A stretch of 64,000 bases of DNA. Source: Antedon mediterranea (lineage: Eukaryota > Echinodermata > Crinoidea > Comatulida > Antedonidae). Shown in pieces: positions 48,308-62,150 of the stretch. The stretch lies in the NCBI RefSeq assembly GCF_964355755.1, contig NC_092674.1, forward strand, positions 17,303,501-17,367,500, given 5' to 3'. The notes beneath the pieces were generated by a model. That model saw only the letters and a program-made list of their open reading frames with translations. It had not been told where the DNA came from and made no database searches. Each line of letters opens with the position of its first letter. Position 1 is the stretch's first letter. The translations under genes and the position numbers were made by a program.

Positions 48308-51300
48308 TTAGCGAGAGAGAGACAGATCAGCGAGAGAGGGACAGATCAGTGAGAGAGAGAGATAGATCAGCGAGAGAGAGATAGATCAGCGAGAGAGAGA
48401 TAGATCAGAGAGAGAGATAGATCAGCGATAGAGAGAGATAGATCAGCGAGAGAGAAATAGATCAGCGGGAGAGAGAGATAGATCGAGGAGAGAGAGATAG
48501 ATCAGCGAGAGAGAGATAGATCAGCGAGAGAGAGATAGATCAGCGAGAGAGAGATAGATCAGCGAGAGAGTAATAGATCAGCGAGAAAGAGATAGATCAG
48601 CGAGAGAGAGATAGATCAGCGAGAGAGAGATAGATCAGCGAGAGAGAGATAGATCAGCGAGAGAGAGATAGATCAGCGAGAGAGAGAGATAGATCATCGA
48701 GAGAGAGATAGATCAGCGAGAGAGAGATAGATCAGCGAGAGAGAGATAGATCAGCGAGAGAGAGATAGATCAGCGAGAGAGAGAGATAGATAGATCAGTT
48801 AGAGAGAGATAGATCAGCGAGAGAGAGAGATAGATAAGCCAGAGAGAGATAGATCAGCGAGAGAGAGATAGATCAGTGAGAGAGAGAGATAGATCAGCGA
48901 GAGAGAGAGATAGATCAGCGAGAGAGAGATAGATCAGCGAGAGAGAGAGATATAGACCAGCGAGAGGGAGATAGATCAGCGAGAGAGAGATAGATCAGCG
49001 AGAGAGAGATAGATCAGCGAGAGAGAGATAGATCAGCGAGAGAGAGATAGATCAGCGAGAGAGAGAGATAGATCATCGAGAGAGAGATAGATCAGCGAGA
49101 GAGATAGATCAGCGAGAGAGATAGATCAGCGAGAGAGAGATAGATCAGCGAGAGAGAGATAGATCAGCGAGAGAGAAATAGATCAGCGAGAGAGAGATAG
49201 ATCAGCGAGAGAGAGATAGATCAGCGAGAGAGAGATAGATCAGCGAGAGAGAGATAGATCAGAGAGAGAGATAGATCAGCGATAGAGAGAGATAGATCAG
49301 CGAGAGAGAAATAGATCAGCGGGAGAGAGAGAGATAGATCGAGGAGAGAGAGATAGATCAGCGAGAGAGAGATAGATCAGCGAGAGAGAGATAGATCAGC
49401 GAGAGAGAGATAGATCAGCGAGAGAGAGATAGATCAGCGAGAGAGAAATAGATCAGCGAGAAAGAGATAGATCAGCGAGAGAGAGATAGATCAGCGAGAG
49501 AGAGATAGATCAGCGAGAGAGAGATAGATCAGCGAGAGAGAGATAGATCAGCGAGAGAGAGATAGATCAGCGAGAGAGAGAGATAGATCATCGAGAGAGA
49601 GATAGATCAGCGAGAGAGAGATAGATCAGCGAGAGAGAGATAGATCAGCGAGAGAGAGATAGATCAGCGAGAGAGAAATAGATCAGCGAGAGAGAGATAG
49701 ATCAGCGAGAGAGAGATAGATCAGCGAGAGAGAGATAGATCAGCGAGAGAGAGATAGATCGAGGAGAGAGAGATAGATCAGCGAGAGAGAGAGAGATCAG
49801 CGAGAGAGAGATAGATCAGCGAGAGAGAGATAGATCAGCGAGAGAGAGATAGATCAGCGAGAGAGAGATAGATCAGCGAGAGAGAGATAGATCAGCGAGA
49901 GAGAGCGATAGATCAGCGAGAGAGAGAGGTAGATCAGCGAGAGAGAAAGAGATAGATCAGCGAGAGAGAGATAGATCAGCGAGAGAGAGAGATAGATCAG
50001 CGAGAGAGAGATAGATCAGCGAGAGAGAGAGAGAGAGAGATAGATCAGCGAGAGAGAGATAGATCAGCGAGAGAGAGAAAGATCAGCGAGAGAGATATAG
50101 ATCAGCGAGAGAGAGATAGATCAGCGAGAGAGAGATAGATAGGCGAGAGAGAGAGAAAGATCAGCGAGAGAGAGATAGATCAGCGAGAGAGAGAGATAGA
50201 TCAGCGAGAGAGAGATAGATCACCGAGAGAGAGATAGATCAGCGAGAGAGAGATAGATCAGCGAGAGAGAGATAGATCAGAGAGAGAGAGATAGATCAGC
50301 GAGAGAGAGATAGATCAGCGAGAGAGAGATAGATCAGCGAGAGAGAGATAGATCAGCGAGAGAGAGAGAGATATAGACCAGCGAGAGGGAGATAGATCAG
50401 CGAGAGAGAGATAGATCAGCGAGAAAGAGATAGATCAGAGAGAGAGAGATAGATCAGCGAGAGAGAGATAGATCAGCGAGAGAGAGATAGATCAGCGAGA
50501 GAGAGAGATAGATCATCGAGAGAGAGATAGATCAGCGATAGAGAGATAGATCAGCGAGAGAGAGATAGATCAGCGAGAGAGAAATAGATCAGCGAGAGAG
50601 AGATAGATCAGCGAGAAAGAGATAGATCAGCGAGAGAGAGATAGATCAGCGAGAGAGAGATAGATCAGAGAGAGAGATAGATCAGCGATAGAGAGAGATA
50701 GATCAGCGAGAGAGAAATAGATCAGCGGGAGAGAGAGAGATAGATCGAGGAGAGAGAGATAGATCAGCGAGAGAGAGATAGATCAGCGAGAGAGAGATAG
50801 ATCAGCGAGAGAGAGATAGATCAGCGAGAGAGAAATAGATCAGCGAGAGAGAGATAGATCAGCGAGAGAGAGATAGATCAGCGAGAGAGAGATAGATCAG
50901 CAAGAGAGATATAGATCAGCGAGAGAGAGATAGATCAGCGAGAGAGAGATAGATCAGCGAGAGAGAGATAGATCAGCGAGAGAGAGATAGATCAGGGAGA
51001 GAGAGAGATAGATCATCGAGAGAGAGATAGATCAGCGAGAGAGAGATAGATCAGCGAGAGAGAGATAGATCAGCGAGAGAGAGATAGATCAGCGAGAGAG
51101 AGATAGATCAGCGAGAGAGAGATAGATCAGCGAGAGAGAGATAGATCAGCGAGAGAGAGAGATAGATCATCGAGAGAGAGATAGATCAGCGAGAGAGAGA
51201 TAGATCAGCGAGAAAGAGATAGATCAGCGAGAGAGAGATAGATCAGCGAGAGAGAGATAGATCAGAGAGAGAGATAGATCAGCGAGAGAGAGATAGATCA

Positions 51301-54300
51301 GCGAGAGAGAGAGATAGATCATCGAGAGAGAGATAGATCAGCGAGAGAGAGATAGATCAGCGAGAGAGAGATAGATCAGCGAGAGAGAGATAGATCAGCG
51401 AGAGAGAAATAGATCAGCGAGAGAGAGATAGATCAGCGAGAGAGAGATAGATCAGCGAGAGAGAGATAGATCAGCGAGAGAGAGATAGATCAGAGAGAGA
51501 GAGATAGATCAGCGATAGAGAGAGATAGATCAGCGAGAGAGAAATAGATCAGCGGGAGAGAGAGAGATAGATCGAGGAGAGAGAGATAGATCAGCGAGAG
51601 AGAGAGAGATCAGCGAGAGAGAGATAGATCAGCGAGAGAGAGATAGATCAGCGAGAGAGAGATAGATCAGCGAGAGAGAGATAGATCAGCGAAAGAGAGA
51701 TAGATCAGCGAGAGAGAGCGATAGATCAGCGAGAGAGAGAGGTAGATCAGCGAGAGAGAAAGAGATAGATCAGCGAGAGAGAGATAGATCAGCGAGAGAG
51801 AGAGATAGATCAGCGAGAGAGAGATAGATCAGCGAGAGAGAGAAAGAGAGAGAGATAGATCAGCGAGAGAGAGATAGATCAGCGAGAGAGAGAAAAATCA
51901 GCGAGAGAGATATAGATCAGCGAGAGAGAGATAGATCAGCGAGAGAGAGATAGATAGGCGAGAGAGAGAGAAAGATCAGCGAGAGAGAGATAGATCAGCG
52001 AGAGAGAGAGATAGATCATCGAGAGAGAGATAGATCAGCGAGAGAGAGATAGATCAGCGAGAGAGAGATAGATCAGCGAGAGAGAGATAGATCAGCGAGA
52101 GAGAAATAGATCAGCGAGAGAGAGATAGATCAGCGAGAGAGAGATAGATCAGCGAGAGAGAGATAGATCAGCGAGAGAGAGATAGATCAGAGAGAGAGAG
52201 ATAGATCAGCGATAGAGAGAGATAGATCAGCGAGAGAGAAATAGATCAGCGGGAGAGAGAGAGATAGATCGAGGAGAGAGAGATAGATCAGCGAGAGAGA
52301 GAGATCAGCGAGAGAGAGATAGATCAGCGAGAGAGAGATAGATCAGCGAGAGAGAGATAGATCAGCGAGAGAGAGATAGATCAGCGAGAGAGAAATAGAT
52401 CAGCGAGAGAGAGATAGATCAGCGAGAGAGAGATAGATCAGCGAGAGAGAGATAGATCAGAGAGAGAGATAGATCAGCGATAGAGAGAGATAGATCAGCG
52501 AGAGAGAAATAGATCAGCGGGAGAGAGAGAGATAGATCGAGGAGAGAGAGATAGATCAGAGAGAGAGATAGATCAGCGAGAGAGAGATAGATCAGCGAGA
52601 GAGAGATAGATCAGCGAGAGAGAAATAGATCAGCGAGAGAGAGATAGATCAGCGAGAGAGAGATAGATCAGCGAGAGAGATATAGATCAGCAAGAGATAT
52701 ATAGATCAGCGAGAGAGAGATAGATCAGCGAGAGAGAGATAGATCAGCGAGAGAGAGATAGATCAGCGAGAGAGAGATAGATCAGCGAGAGAGAGAGATA
52801 GATCATCGAGAGAGAGATAGATCAGCGAGAGAGAGATAGATCAGCGAGAGAGAGATAGATCAGCGAGAGAGAGATAGATCAGCGAGAGAGAAATAGATCA
52901 GCGAGAGAGAGATAGATCAGCGAGAGAGAGATAGATCAGCGAGAGAGAGAAAGATAAGCGAGAGAGAGAGATAGATCAGCGAGAGAGAGATAGATCAGCG
53001 AGAGAAAGATAGATCAGCGAGAGGGAGATAGATCAGAGAGAGAGAGAGAGATAGATCAGCAAGAGAGAGAGATAGATCAGCGAGAGAGAGAGAAAGATCA
53101 GCGAGAGAGAGATAGATCAGCGAGAGAGAGATAGATCAGCGAGAGAGAGATAGATCAGCGAGAGAGAGAAAGATCAGCGAGAGAGAGATAGATCAGCGAG
53201 AAAGAGATAGATCAGCGAGAGAGAGATAGATCAGCGAGACAGAGATAGATCAGCGAGAGAGAGATAGATCAGCGAGAGAGAGATAGATCAGCGAGAGAGA
53301 GAGATAGATCAGCGAGAGAGAGAAAGATCAGCGAGAGAGATAGATCAGCGAGAGAGAGATAGATCAGCGAGAGAGAGATAGATCAGCGAGACAGAGATAG
53401 ATCAGCGAGAGAGCGATAGATCAGCGAGAGAGAGATAGATCAGCGAGAGAGAGATAGATTAGCGAGAGAGAGATAGATCAGCGAGAGAGAGATAGATCAG
53501 CGAGAGAGATAGATCAGCGAGAGAGAGACAGATCAGCGAGAGAGAGATAGATAAGCGAGAGAGAGATAGATCAGCGAGAGAGATATAGATCAGCGAGAGA
53601 GAGATAGATCAGCGAGAGAGAGATAGATCAGCGAGAGAGAGATAGATCAACGAGAGAGAGAGATAGATCAACGAGAGAGAGATCAGCGAGAGAGATAGAT
53701 CAGCGAGAGAGAGAGATAGGTCAGCGAGAGAGAGATAGATCAGCGAGAGAGAGATAGATCAGCGAGATAGAGTTAGATCAGCGAGAGAGAGATAGATCAG
53801 CGAGAGAGAGATAGATCAGCGAGAGCGAGATACATCGGGAAGAGAGAGATAGATCAGCGAGAGAGAGATAGATAAGCGAGAGAGAGATAGATCAGCGAGA
53901 GAGAGATAGATCAGCGAGAGAGAGATAGATCAGTGAGAGAGATAGATAGATCAGCGAGAGAGAGAGATAGATAGATCAGTTAGAGAGAGATAGATCAGCG
54001 AGAGAGAGAGATAGATAAGCAAGAGAGAGAGATAGATCAGCGAGAGAGAGATAGATCAGTGAGAGAGAGAGATAGATCCGTGAGAGAGAGAGATAGATCA
54101 GCGAGAGAGAGATAGATCAGCGAGAGAGAGAGAGAGATATAGACCAGCGAGAGGGAGATAGATCAGCGAGAGAGAGATAGATCAGCGAGAGAGAGATAGA
54201 TCAGCGAGAGAGAGATAGATCAGCGAGAGAGAGATAGATCAGCGAGAGAGAGATAGATCAGCGAGAGAGAGAGATAGATCATCGAGAGAGAGATAGATCA

Positions 54301-55080
54301 GCGAGAGAGAGATAGATCAGCGAGAGAGAGATAGATCAGCGAGAGAGAAATAGATCAGCGAGAGAGAGATAGATCAGCGAGAAAGAGATAGATCAGCGAG
54401 AGAGAGATAGATCAGCGAGAGAGAGATAGATCAGAGAGAGAGATAGATCAGCGATAGAGAGAGATAGATCAGCGAGAGAGAAATAGATCAGCGGGAGAGA
54501 GAGAGATAGATCGAGGAGAGAGAGATAGATCAGAGAGAGAGAGATAGATCAGCGAGAGAGAGATAGATCAGCGAGAGAGAGATAGATCAGCGAGAGAGAA
54601 ATAGATCAGCGAGAGAGAGATAGATCAGCGAGAGAGAGATAGATCAGCGAGAGAGAGATAGATCAGCAAGAGAGATATAGATCAGCGAGAGAGAGATAGA
54701 TCAGCGAGAGAGAGATAGATCAGCGAGAGAGAGATAGATCAGCGAGAGAGAGATAGATCAGCGAGAGAGAGAGATAGATCATCGAGAGAGAGATAGATCA
54801 GCGAGAGAGAGATAGATCAGCGAGAGAGAGATAGATCAGCGAGAGAGAGATAGATCAGCGAGAGAGAAATAGATCAGCGAGAGAGAGATAGATCAGCGAG
54901 AGAGAGATAGATCAGCGAGAGAGAGATAAATCAGCGAGAGAGAGACACATCAGCGAGAGAAAGACAGATCAGCGAGAGAGAGACAGATCAGCGAGAGAGA
55001 GAGAGACAGACAGATCAGCGAGAGAGAGAGAGACAGATCAGCGAGAGAGACACAGATCAGCGAAAAAGACACAGATCAGC

Positions 55081-55114
<34 letters not shown>

Positions 55115-57317
55115 TTAGCGAGAGAGAGACAGATCAGCGAGAGAGGGACAGATCAGTGAGAGAGAGAGACAGATTGACTAGAGAGAGACAGATCAGCGAG
55201 AGAGAGACAGATCGGCTAGAGAGAGACAGATCAGCGAGAGAGAGACAGATCAGCGAGAGAGAGATAGATCAGCGAGAAGGAGATAGATCAGCGAGAGAGA
55301 GATAGATCAGTGAGAGAGAGATAGATCAGCGAGAGAGAGATAGATCAGCGAGAGAGAGAGATAGATCAGCGAGAGAGAGATAGATCAGCGAGAGAGATAG
55401 ATCAGTGAGAGGGAGATAGATCAGAGAGAGAGAGATAGATCAGCGAGAGAGAGATAGATCAGCGAGAGAGAGAAAGATCAGCGAGAGAGAGATAGATCAG
55501 CGAGAGAGAGATAGATCAGCGAGAGAGAGATAGATCAGCGAGAGAGAGAAAGATCAGCGAGAGAGAGATAGATCAGCGAGAAAGAGATAGATCAGCGAGA
55601 GAGAGATAGATCAGCGAGACAGAGATAGATCAGCGAGAGAGAGATAGATCAGCGAGAGAGAGATAGATCAGCGAGAGAGAGATAGATCAGCGAGAGAGAG
55701 ATAGATCAGCGAGAGAGAGAAAGATCAGCGAGAGAGATAGATCAGCGAGAGAGAGATAGATCAGCGAGAGAGAGATAGATCAGCGAGACAGAGATAGATC
55801 AGCGAGAGAGCGATAGATCAGCGAGAGAGAGATAGATCAGCGAGAGAGAGATAGATTAGCGAGAGAGAGATAGATCAGCGAGAGAGAGATAGATCAGCGA
55901 GAGAGAGATAGATCAGCGAGAGAGAGACAGATCAGCGAGAGAGAGATAGATAAGCGAGAGAGAGATAGATCAGCGAGACAGATATAGATCAGCGAGAGAG
56001 AGATAGATCAGCGAGAGAGAGATAGATCAGCGAGAGAGAGATAGATCAACGAGAGAGAGAGATAGATCAACGAGAGAGAGAGATCAGCGAGAGAGATAGA
56101 TCAGCGAGAGAGAGAGAGATAGGTCAGCGAGAGAGAGATAGATCAGCGAGAGAGAGATAGATCAGCGAGATAGAGATAGATCAGCGAGAGAGAGATAGAT
56201 CAGCGAGAGAGAGATAGATCAGCGAGAGCGAGATACATCGGGGAGAGATAGATAGATCAGCGAGAGAGAGATAGATAAGCGAGAGAGAGATAGATCAGCG
56301 AGAGAGAGATAGATCAGCGAGAGAGAGATAGATCAGCGAGAGAGATAGATAGATCAGCGAGAGAGAGAGATAGATAGATCAGTTAGAGAGAGATAGATCA
56401 GCGAGAGAGAGAGATAGATAAGCCAGAGAGAGATAGATCAGCGAGAGAGAGATAGATCAGTGAGAGAGAGAGATAGATCAGCGAGAGAGAGAGATAGATC
56501 AGCGAGAGAGAGATAGATCAGCGAGAGAGAGAGATATAGACCAGCGAGAGGGAGATAGATCAGCGAGAGAGAGATAGATCAGCGAGAGAGAGATAGATCA
56601 GCGAGAGAGAGATAGATCAGCGAGAGAGAGATAGATCAGCGAGAGAGAGAGATAGATCATCGAGAGAGAGATAGATCAGCGAGAGAGATAGATCAGCGAG
56701 AGAGAGATAGATCAGCGAGAGAGAGATAGATCAGCGAGAGAGAAATAGATCAGCGAGAGAGAGATAGATCAGCGAGAGAGTGATAGATCAGCGAGAGAGA
56801 GATAGATCAGCGAGAGAGAGATAGATCAGCGAGAGAGAAATAGATCAGCGGGAGAGAGAGAGATAGATCGAGGAGAGAGATAGATCAGCGAGAGAGAGAT
56901 AGATCAGCAAGAGAGATATAGATCAGCGAGAGAGAGATAGATCAGCGAGAGAGAGATAGATCAGCGAGAGAGAGATAGATCAGCGAGAGAGAGATAGATC
57001 TGCGAGAGAGAGAGATAGATCATCGAGAGAGAGATAGATCAGCGAGAGAGAGATAGATCAGCGAGAGAGAGATAGATCAGCGAGAGAGAGATAGATCAGC
57101 GAGAGAGAAATAGATCAGCGAGAGAGAGATAGATCAGCGAGAGAGAGATAGATCAGCGAGAGAGAGATAAATCAGCGAGAGAGAGACACATCAGCGAGAG
57201 AAAGACAGATCAGCGAGAGAGAGACAGATCAGCGAGAGAGAGAGACAGACATATCAGCGAGAGAGAGAGACAGATCAGCGAGAGAGACACAGATCAGCGA
57301 AAAAGACACAGATCAGC

Positions 57318-57353
<36 letters not shown>

Positions 57354-60300
57354 TTAGCGAGAGAGAGACAGATCAGCGAGAGAGGGACAGATCAGTGAGA
57401 GAGAGAGACAGATTGACTAGAGAGAGACAGATCAGCGAGAGAGAGACAGATCGGCTAGAGAGAGACAGATCAGCGAGAGAGAGACAGATCAGCGAGAGAG
57501 AGATAGATCAGCGAGAGGGAGATAGATCAGCGAGAGAGAGATAGATCAGTGAGAGAGAGATAGATCAGCGAGAGAGAGATAGATCAGCGAGAGAGAGAGA
57601 TAGATCAGCGAGAGAGAGATAGATCAGCGAGAGAGAGATAGATCAGTGAGAGGGAGATAGATCAGAGAGAGAGAGATAGATCAGCGAGAGAGAGATAGAT
57701 CAGCGAGAGAGAGAAAGATCAGCGAGAGAGAGATAGATCAGCGAGAGAGAGATAGATCAGCGAGAGAGAGATAGATCAGCGAGAGAGAGAAAGATCAGCG
57801 AGAGAGAGATAGATCAGCGAGAAAGAGATAGATCAGCGAGAGAGAGATAGATCAGCGAGACAGAGATAGATCAGCGAGAGAGAGATAGATCAGCGAGAGA
57901 GAGATAGATCAGCGAGAGAGAGATAGATCAGCGAGAGAGAGATAGATCAGCGAGAGAGAGAAAGATCAGCGAGAGAGATAGATCAGCGAGAGAGAGATAG
58001 ATCAGCGAGAGAGAGATAGATCAGCGAGACAGAGATAGATCAGCGAGAGAGCGATAGATCAGCGAGAGAGAGATAGATCAGTGAGAGAGAGATAGATTAG
58101 CGAGAGAGAGATAGATCAGCGAGAGAGAGATAGATCAGCGAGAGAGAGATAGATCAGCGAGAGAGAGACAGATCAGCGAGAGAGAGATAGATAAGCGAGA
58201 GAGAGATAGATCAGCGAGACAGATATAGATCAGCGAGAGAGAGATAGATCAGCGAGAGAGAGATAGATCAGCGAGAGAGAGATAGATCAACGAGAGAGAG
58301 AGATAGATCAACGAGAGAGAGAGATCAGCGAGAGAGATAGATCAGCGAGAGAGAGAGAGATAGGTCAGCGAGAGAGAGATAGATCAGCGAGAGAGAGATA
58401 GATCAGCGAGATAGAGATAGATCAGCGAGAGAGAGATAGATCAGCGAGAAAGAGATAGATCAGCGAGAGCGAGATACATCGGGGAGAGATAGATAGATCA
58501 GCGAGAGATAGATAGATCAGCGAGAGAGAGAGATAGATAGATCAGTTAGAGAGAGATAGATCAGCGAGAGAGAGAGATAGATAAGCCAGAGAGAGATAGA
58601 TCAGCGAGAGAGAGATAGATCAGTGAGAGAGAGAGATAGATCAGCGAGAGAGAGAGATAGATCAGCGAGAGAGAGATAGATCAGCGAGAGAGAGAGATAT
58701 AGACCAGTGAGAGGGAGATAGATCAGCGAGAGAGAGATAGATCAGCGAGAGAGAGATAGATCAGCGAGAGAGAGATAGATCAGCGAGAGAGATAGATCAG
58801 CGAGAGATAGATAGATCAGCGAGAGAGAGACAGATCAGCGAGAGAGAGATAGATAAGCGAGAGAGAGATAGATCAGCGAGAGAGAGATAGATCAGCGAGA
58901 GAGAGATAGATCAGCGAGAGAGAGATAGATCAGAGAGAGAGATAGATCAGCGATAGAGAGAGATAGATCAGCGAGATAGAAATAGATCAGCGGGAGAGAG
59001 AGAGATAGATCGAGGAGAGAGAGATAGATCAGCGAGAGAGAGATAGATCAGCGAGAGAGAGATAGATCAGCGAGAGAGAGATAGATCAGCGAGAGAGAAA
59101 TAGATCAGCGAGAAAGAGATAGATCAGCGAGAGAGAGATAGATCAGCGAGAGAGAGATAGATCAGCGAGAGAGAGATAGATCAGCGAGAGAGAGATAGAT
59201 CAGCGAGAGAGAGATAGATCAGCGAGAGAGAGAGATAGATCATCGAGAGAGAGATAGATCAGCGAGAGAGAGATAGATCAGCGAGAGAGAGATAGATCAG
59301 CGAGAGAGAGATAGATCAGCGAGAGAGAGAGATAGATAGATCAGTTAGAGAGAGATAGATCAGCGAGAGAGAGAGATAGATAAGCCAGAGAGAGATAGAT
59401 CAGCGAGAGAGAGATAGATCAGTGAGAGAGAGAGAGATAGATCAGCGAGAGAGAGAGATAGATCAGCGAGAGAGAGATAGATCAGCGAGAGAGAGAGATA
59501 TAGACCAGCGAGAGGGAGATAGATCAGCGAGAGAGAGATAGATCAGCGAGAGAGAGATAGATCAGCGAGAGAGAGATAGATCAGCGAGAGAGAGATAGAT
59601 CAGCGAGAGAGAGAGAGATAGATCATCGAGAGAGAGATAGATCAGCGAGAGAGATAGATCAGCGAGAGAGAGATAGATCAGCGAGAGAGAGATAGATCAG
59701 CGAGAGAGAAATAGATCAGCGAGAGAGAGATAGATCAGCGAGAGAGAGATAGATCAGCGAGAGAGAGATAGATCAGAGAGAGAGATAGATCAGCGATAGA
59801 GAGAGATAGATCAGCGAGAGAGAAATAGATCAGCGGGAGAGAGAGAGATAGATCGAGGAGAGAGAGATAGATCAGCGAGAGAGAGATAGATCAGCGAGAG
59901 AGAGATAGATCAGCGAGAGAGAGATAGATCAGTGAGAGAGAGAGATAGATCAGCGAGAGAGAGAGATAGATCAGCGAGAGAGAGATAGATCAGCGAGAGA
60001 GAGAGATATAGACCAGCGAGAGTGAGATAGATCAGCGAGAGAGAGATAGATCAGCGAGAGAGAGATAGATCAGCGAGAGAGAGATAGATCAGCGAGAGAG
60101 AGAGATAGATCATCGAGAGAGAGATAGATCAGCGAGAGAGATAGATCAGCGAGAGAGAGATAGATCAGCGAGAGAGAGATAGATCAGCGAGAGAGAAATA
60201 GATCAGCGAGAGAGAGATAGATCAGCGAGAGAGAGATAGATCAGCGAGAGAGAGATAGATCAGCGAGAGAGAGATAGATCAGAGAGAGAGATAGATCAGC

Positions 60301-62113
60301 GATAGAGAGAGATAGATCAGCGAGAGAGAAATAGATCAGCGGGAGAGAGAGAGATAGATCGAGGAGAGAGAGATAGATCAGCAAGAGAGAGATAGATCAG
60401 CGAGAGAGAGATAGATCAGCGAGAGAGAGATAGATCAGCGAGAGAGAAATAGATCAGCGAGAAAGAGATAGATCAGCGAGAGAGAGATAGATCAGCGAGA
60501 GAGAGATAGATCAGCGAGAGAGAGATAGATCAGCGAGAGAGAGATAGATCAGCGAGAGAGAGATAGATCAGCGAGAGAGAGAGAGATCAGCGAGAGAGAG
60601 ATAGATCAGCGAGAGAGAGATAGATCAGCGAGAGAGAGATAGATCAGCGAGAGAGAGATAGATCAGCGAAAGAGAGATAGATCAGCGAGAGAGAGCGATA
60701 GATCAGCGAGAGAGAGAGGTAGATCAGCGAGAGAGAAAGAGATAGATCAGCGAGAGAGAGATAGATCAGCGAGAGAGAGAGATAGATCAGCGAGAGAGAG
60801 ATAGATCAGCGAGAGAGAGAAAGAGAGAGAGATAGATCAGCGAGAGAGAGATAGATCAGCGAGAGAGAGAAAGATCAGCGAGAGAGATATAGATCAGCGA
60901 GAGAGAGATAGATCAGCGAGAGAGAGATAGATAGGCGAGAGAGAGAGAAAGATCAGCGAGAGAGAGATAGATCAGCGAGAGAGAGATAGATCAGCGAGAG
61001 AGAGATAGATCACCGAGAGAGAGATAGATCAGCGAGAGAGAGATAGATCAGCAAGAGAGAGAAAGATCAGAGAGAGAGAGATAGATCAGCGAGAGAGAGA
61101 TAGATCAGCGAGAGAGAGATAGATCAGCGAGAGAGAGATAGATCAGCGAGAGAGAGAGAGATATAGACCAGCGAGAGGGAGATAGATCAGCGAGAGAGAG
61201 ATAGATCAGCGAGAAAGAGATAGATCAGCGAGAGAGAGATAGATCAGCGAGAGAGAGATAGATCAGCGAGAGAGAGATAGATCAGCGAGAGAGAGAGAGA
61301 GAGATAGATCATCGAGAGAGAGATAGATCAGCGAGAGAGAGATAGATCAGCGAGAGAGAGATAGATCAGCGAGAGAGAAATAGATCAGCGAGAGAGAGAG
61401 ATAGATCAGCGAGAAAGAGATAGATCAGCGAGAGAGAGATAGATCAGCGAAAGAGAGATAGATCAGAGATAGAGATAGATCAGCGATAGAGAGAGATAGA
61501 TCAGCGAGAGAGAAATAGATCAGCGGGAGAGAGAGAGATAGATCGAGGAGAGAGAGATAGATCAGCGAGAGAGAGATAGATCAGCGAGAGAGAGATAGAT
61601 CAGCGAGAGAGAGATAGATCAGCGAGAGAGAAATAGATCAGCGAGAGAGAGATAGATCAGCGAGAGAGAGATAGATCAGCGAGAGAGAGATAGATCAGCA
61701 AGAGAGATATAGATCAGCGAGAGAGAGATAGATCAGCGAGAGAGAGATAGATCAGCGAGAGAGAGATAGATCAGCGAGAGAGAGATAGATCAGGGAGAGA
61801 GAGAGATAGATCATCGAGAGAGAGATAGATCAGCGAGAGAGAGATAGATCAGCGAGAGAGAGATAGATCAGCGAGAGAGATAGATCAGCGAGAGAGAAAT
61901 AGATCAGCGAGAGAGAGATAGATCAGCGAGAGAGAGATAGATCAGCGAGAGAGAGATAAATCAGCGAGAGAGAGACACATCAGCGAGAGAAAGACAGATC
62001 AGCGAGAGAGAGACAGATCAGCGAGAGAGAGAGAGACAGACAGATCAGCGAGAGAGAGAGACAGATCAGCGAGAGAGACACAGATCAGCGAAAAAGACAC
62101 AGATCAGCGAGAT

Positions 62114-62150
<37 letters not shown>

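Noticed and set aside
48109-48384. 91-codon Arg/Glu-rich open frame
   Set aside because: It is a translation of ACAG-type satellite D units. The repeat is not in a preserved frame in the other modules.
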